A DNA stretch of 64,000 nucleotides, taken from positions 48,001 to 112,000 of the forward strand of contig DASQFN010000014.1 of NCBI GenBank assembly GCA_035633115.1, written 5' to 3'. Shown here in pieces: positions 60,254-64,000 of this stretch. The stretch's first letter is position 1. Every line of letters starts with the position of its first letter. The notes under the pieces were generated by a model that saw only the letters and a list, made by a program, of their open reading frames with translations, made no database searches and was not told the DNA's origin. Source of the stretch: Gemmatimonadaceae bacterium (GTDB lineage: Bacteria; Gemmatimonadota; Gemmatimonadetes; Gemmatimonadales; Gemmatimonadaceae). Both the position numbers and the translations under genes were made by a program.

Positions 60254-60705
60254 CCCCGCAGGCGAAGGCGAAGGCCGCGCTCCGCGACATAGCGGATACT
60301 CTCTACCGCGGTGCATCCGAATCCTGCCGCGAGCACCGGCGCTACGCGGAGCTGGTGGATCGTGATGCCAGTGACGGGGAGCAGAAGGCCGCGCGGGCGG
60401 CCGTGCGGGCCTCGGACGAGGTTCTTGACGAGGCGGTCGATTTGTACGAGATCGCGTGTCTGGAGGAATCCGGCCACGGAAACGACGACTGGTGGCACAA
60501 GTCGAACATGGTATGGCGCAACGCGACGGAGTACCTGCGACACCAGGCCGCGTCGAAGCGCCTGCTGCGCGGCGAGGACGGCCACAGCAAGAACGAGTTC
60601 ATGGCGCTGCGAATCGAGCACGAGCTCGAGGCCTCGGCGCTGCTCAGACTGCGCCAGGCGATCGAGTCCTACAAGGCCGCCAGGCCGGAAGTCGCGAAGG
60701 TCTAG
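60250..60705 (+). CDS. Helical protein of unknown function
   Basis: A 151-residue protein from GTG 60250, which overlaps the zinc-ribbon stop. It is mostly helical and charged, with a distinctive aromatic patch GNDDWWHKSNMVWRNATEYL in the middle. No domain is recognised. The overlap indicates co-translation with the zinc-ribbon protein. Its stop overlaps the convergent udk gene by four bases. Confidence 0.6.
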   Translation: MTPQAKAKAALRDIADTLYRGASESCREHRRYAELVDRDASDGEQKAARAAVRASDEVLDEAVDLYEIACLEESGHGNDDWWHKSNMVWRNATEYLRHQAASKRLLRGEDGHSKNEFMALRIEHELEASALLRLRQAIESYKAARPEVAKV

Positions 60706-61337
60706 GTCACTCCGGCCGCGAGCCGCCGGCTGATTTTTGCGACGATCATTTCAATCGCGATGGCGTTGTGTCCCCCGCGAGGCACGATGATGTCAGCGTA
60801 ACGCTTGCTTGGCTCGACGAACTGCAAGTGCATCGGCTGCACGGTCGAAAGATACTGTTTGATGATCTCGTCGAGCGGACGCCCGCGGACGCGCATGTCG
60901 CGGCGCAATCTCCTGATGAGTCGGATGTCAGCGTCGGCGTCGACGAACACTTTCACGTCGCACAGCTCGCGGACGCGCTCGTCGACGAAGAGAAGAATCC
61001 CGTCGATTACTATGACGTCCGCCGGTTCAACTCGAACGACGTTCGAAGACCGGAGGTGAGTGACGAAGTCGTACACCGGCTTGTCGATCGTGCCGCGTTC
61101 CGAGAGATGTTCCAGGTGCTCGGTGAGGAGATCGAAATCGAACGCGTCGGGGTGATCCCAGTTGACTCGGCGGCGCTCGTCGAGCGTGAGCGAGTCGAAG
61201 TTGCGGTAGTAGGCGTCCATGTCGATGAACGCTACAGAGAGGGCCGGCGCGGGTAGAGCGCCGGCAACTTTGTGGGCGACGGTGGACTTGCCGCTTCCGG
61301 ATCCGCCGGCGATGCCGATGATGAGGGGCTTGGACAC
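60702..61337 (-). CDS. udk: Uridine kinase
   Basis: Phosphorylates uridine and cytidine in pyrimidine salvage. It has 211 residues. The P-loop GIAGGSGSGKST, IDMDAYYRN, DHPDAFDFDLL, the VIVIDGILLF Walker B-like strand and the RRLRRDMRVRGR LID segment are all present. Standard length. The 180 bases upstream (61338-61517) contain a 14-base palindrome, GTTCCC-CT-GGGAAC at 61405-61418, of unknown meaning. Confidence 0.93.
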   Translation of the reverse strand: MSKPLIIGIAGGSGSGKSTVAHKVAGALPAPALSVAFIDMDAYYRNFDSLTLDERRRVNWDHPDAFDFDLLTEHLEHLSERGTIDKPVYDFVTHLRSSNVVRVEPADVIVIDGILLFVDERVRELCDVKVFVDADADIRLIRRLRRDMRVRGRPLDEIIKQYLSTVQPMHLQFVEPSKRYADIIVPRGGHNAIAIEMIVAKISRRLAAGVT

Positions 61338-61517
61338 GCTTCAGAATGTAGTTTGCATTGCGGCGGAAGTGACCACGAGCCACACGAAGGGCACGAAGAA
61401 CCACGTTCCCCTGGGAACAGCTTGGGCGGCCAGGCGCTCCTTCACAGCGTGAGCCAACCGCAAAGAAAAACGGGCGATTGAAGCTTTGAATTGGCGGTCG
61501 AGAGGTCTGCCTTCATC

Positions 61518-62572
61518 ATGATGAGCGCGCGCGGCTTTCCCAGCGTTCTTCCCCTGCAAGTATGGCGATGCCCCGTTTGTCATGGTGAGCTCGGTGCCGC
61601 TGGGGATGCACTTCGTTGCTCGACCTGTCAGCACGATTACGAGATGCTGCTGGGAATTCCAGACCTCCGCGATCCTCGGCTCGAGTCGAGCGAGACCCTC
61701 CGCGACAGGGCAGCCGCACGAAAGCGCAGCGCAGAGCTGGCAGGTTTGTCCGCCGAAGAAGCAATCAGATCTTTCTTCGCTGAACGGGAAGGGAAGGATG
61801 GTTGGACTGCTCGCGATACCGCTTATAGAACGTGCGCTTCCCTCACGGCAGCCGAGGCTCTTCGACGCGACCTGAGAGGCTGGCTCGGTTCTCCGGCGCG
61901 AGGCGGAATGTTTCTCGATCTTGGCTGCGGCTTCGGCGGCCTCCTCGCGGCTGCTCACGCGGAGGGCGTTACTGGAATCGGAATCGACAACCGGATGGAC
62001 GTTCTGGTCATCGCTCGCAAACTCATCGAGTCAGCCGGCGGTACAGCAATCCTCGCCGCTGGGGCAATGCGGAGTCTCTCCCACTCGCCGATGAGTCGCT
62101 CGATGGGGTTGTGATGTATGACGTCATCGAGCACATCGAAAGGCCGTCGGCTGCGCTCGCGGAGGTGAGCCGGGTCATCAGACAGGGAGGAGTTCTTGCA
62201 TGCCGAACTCCCAACCGGTACAGTTTTGCCGCCGAGCCGCACGTGTTCGTATGGGGAGTGGGCTGGCTTCCGCGGCGGTATCAGCAAGGTTTCATCCGCC
62301 GGAGAAGCGGGCGGGCGTACCCGCAGACGTGGCTTCTCAGCGCGGCGGAATTGAGAGGAATCATTCAGCGATACACAGGATTTGACGCCGTGATCACCGC
62401 ACCGCCGATTGCCGATTACGAGCTCGAGACTTTCAGTGAGCCGCGGGCGACAGTTGCGCGCATCTACAATATGTTCACGCGTTGGCCCTGGGCACGACAT
62501 GTTCTCTTACGCATCGGTCCACTGTTTCAGACGATCGCCACCAAGAGACGCGACAATCCGCCGGCGCGTTAG
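61518..62572 (+). pseudogene. Zinc-ribbon methyltransferase gene broken by a frameshift
   Basis: Two overlapping frames together encode one protein. The first (from ATG 61518) has CPVCHGELG...CSTCQHDYE zinc ribbon and SAM motif FLDLGCGFGGLLAAAH. The second continues from about 62070 with NAESLPLADESLDGVVMYDVIEHIE, RVIRQGGVLACRTPNRYSF and EPHVFVWGVGWLPRRY. A one-base loss near the GGGGCAATGCGG run (62063-62074) restores the reading frame if reversed. It is a paralogue of the methyltransferase at 54053-55147. A real mutation or a sequencing error would both explain this. Confidence 0.75.
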
Positions 62573-62781
62573 TATTCTTTTCTCTCGCTCGAAACTTTTC
62601 TTCGGGAAGTTTGTAATAGGTTGTCCGGCCGCTGAAAACGAACTGATTTCCGGGTGGTTCGAGGGGTTGAAGTTGCGGCTCGGAATCGGTAACATGAGAT
62701 GTCGGTAGCGCGGCGGAGCGGGAGTTGATTGGAGGCAGTCGCGGCCGACGAAATGGCCCCCGAAAAACTTGTGAAAAACAC

Positions 62782-62810
62782 TTGACGGGGCCTGTTCGGT
62801 CTGATATAAT
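62782..62810 (+). promoter_or_regulatory. rRNA operon promoter
   Basis: TTGACG (62782-62787), a 17-base spacer and a perfect TATAAT (62805-62810). The start would be near 62817, about 200 bases before the 16S gene. An A-rich stretch lies just upstream, as in many rrn promoters. Confidence 0.85.
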
Positions 62811-62817
62811 TGAAGGC

Positions 62818-62850
62818 TGCCCAAGAATGGGCACCAGAGCTTTTTGAAAA
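62818..62850 (+). promoter_or_regulatory. boxB/boxA-like rRNA antitermination element
   Basis: A perfect hairpin TGCCCA-AGAA-TGGGCA (62818-62833) is followed by AGAGCTTTTTGAAAA (62836-62850). The second part resembles boxA (GCTCTTTGAAAA type), which loads NusB/S10 with NusA. The boxB-then-boxA order is the normal rrn leader arrangement. Confidence 0.6.
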
Positions 62851-63020
62851 TCGAAGTTGAGATCAAGTGATGTGCGAGGCGAACTCGATGATCCGTGTCC
62901 ATTCAGGGATGCGGTTAGAGTTCAACCTGAAAACATTACAAGTGATTCCGGACGCAGTGAATGCCAGAGGCATTATGCGTCTGGTATAGCCGCGTTCGGA
63001 GAGCAGACAAATCTCTAAAC

Positions 63021-64000
<980 letters not shown>

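Larger units (their letters stand above)
62573..63020 (+). other. Gene-free rRNA upstream and leader region
   Basis: No coding region is seen. The left 200 bases hold nothing I recognise. The right part contains the rRNA promoter, a boxB/boxA-like element and about 170 bases of leader before the 16S 5' end. Confidence 0.7.

Noticed and set aside
61405..61418. Palindrome GTTCCC-CT-GGGAAC as a LexA-type operator
   Set aside because: It is GTTC-N6-GAAC, which does not match known LexA boxes, and neither flanking gene is a repair gene.

Overview
The window looks like a chromosomal segment of a GC-rich, diderm (LPS-bearing) bacterium. The 16S rRNA gene that begins at 63021 and the style of the housekeeping operons suggest Gemmatimonadota or a near relative. 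That placement is tentative because no alignment was run. Evidence for an LPS outer membrane is lpxH, lptE, a heptose-1-phosphate adenylyltransferase gene, several lipoprotein genes and a large saccharide cluster. Non-ATG starts are common: TTG for infB, truB, rdgB and others, and possibly CTG for rbfA.

Region 1-38 kb is mostly core genome. serS, a sensor histidine kinase, pcrA/uvrD and gatCAB form one tightly overlapping run. Three minus-strand envelope genes follow (zinc phospholipase C-like, a protein with 11-residue repeats, a DUF948-like protein). Next come murA-pgeF, then a promoter, leader terminator and rimP-nusA-L7Ae-infB-rbfA-truB-ribF-secD-secF-tatD. ridA precedes selD, which carries an in-frame UGA (selenocysteine) followed by a SECIS-like hairpin. 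The tRNA-Sec gene lies 7 bases after selD. Then follow murI, lpxH, ybgC, a HEAT-repeat/cyclophilin fusion, lipoproteins including lptE, rfaE2, rph, rdgB and tRNA-Pro with a clear terminator. A Ser/Thr kinase-TPR gene, a glycine-zipper lipoprotein, a thioesterase and a truncated histidine-kinase remnant lead to tRNA-Arg and tRNA-Lys.

Region 38-59.8 kb starts right after those tRNAs. It is a saccharide-synthesis island: several GT2 and GT4 glycosyltransferases, two SDR epimerases, a polysaccharide deacetylase, a C-methyltransferase-like protein, a PLP enzyme with His in place of the Schiff-base Lys (ColD-like sugar 3-dehydratase), two tandem Gfo/Idh/MocA oxidoreductases, a radical SAM/SPASM protein, methyltransferases, a UDP-galactopyranose-mutase-like flavoprotein and a polytopic GT-C-like protein. 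Together they look able to make and attach an unusual, possibly deoxygenated and C-methylated, sugar. No flippase, polymerase or ligase was recognised.

Region 59.8-64 kb holds a zinc-ribbon protein, a helical protein, udk, a frameshifted methyltransferase, and an rRNA promoter with boxB/boxA-like leader followed by the first 980 bases of 16S rRNA.

The strongest points for follow-up are the selenocysteine-containing SelD next to tRNA-Sec, the ColD-like/C-methyl sugar cassette, the nusA-operon leader terminator, the MurA Asp substitution, and genes lacking canonical start codons. No CRISPR array, IS element, integrase or phage gene was seen.
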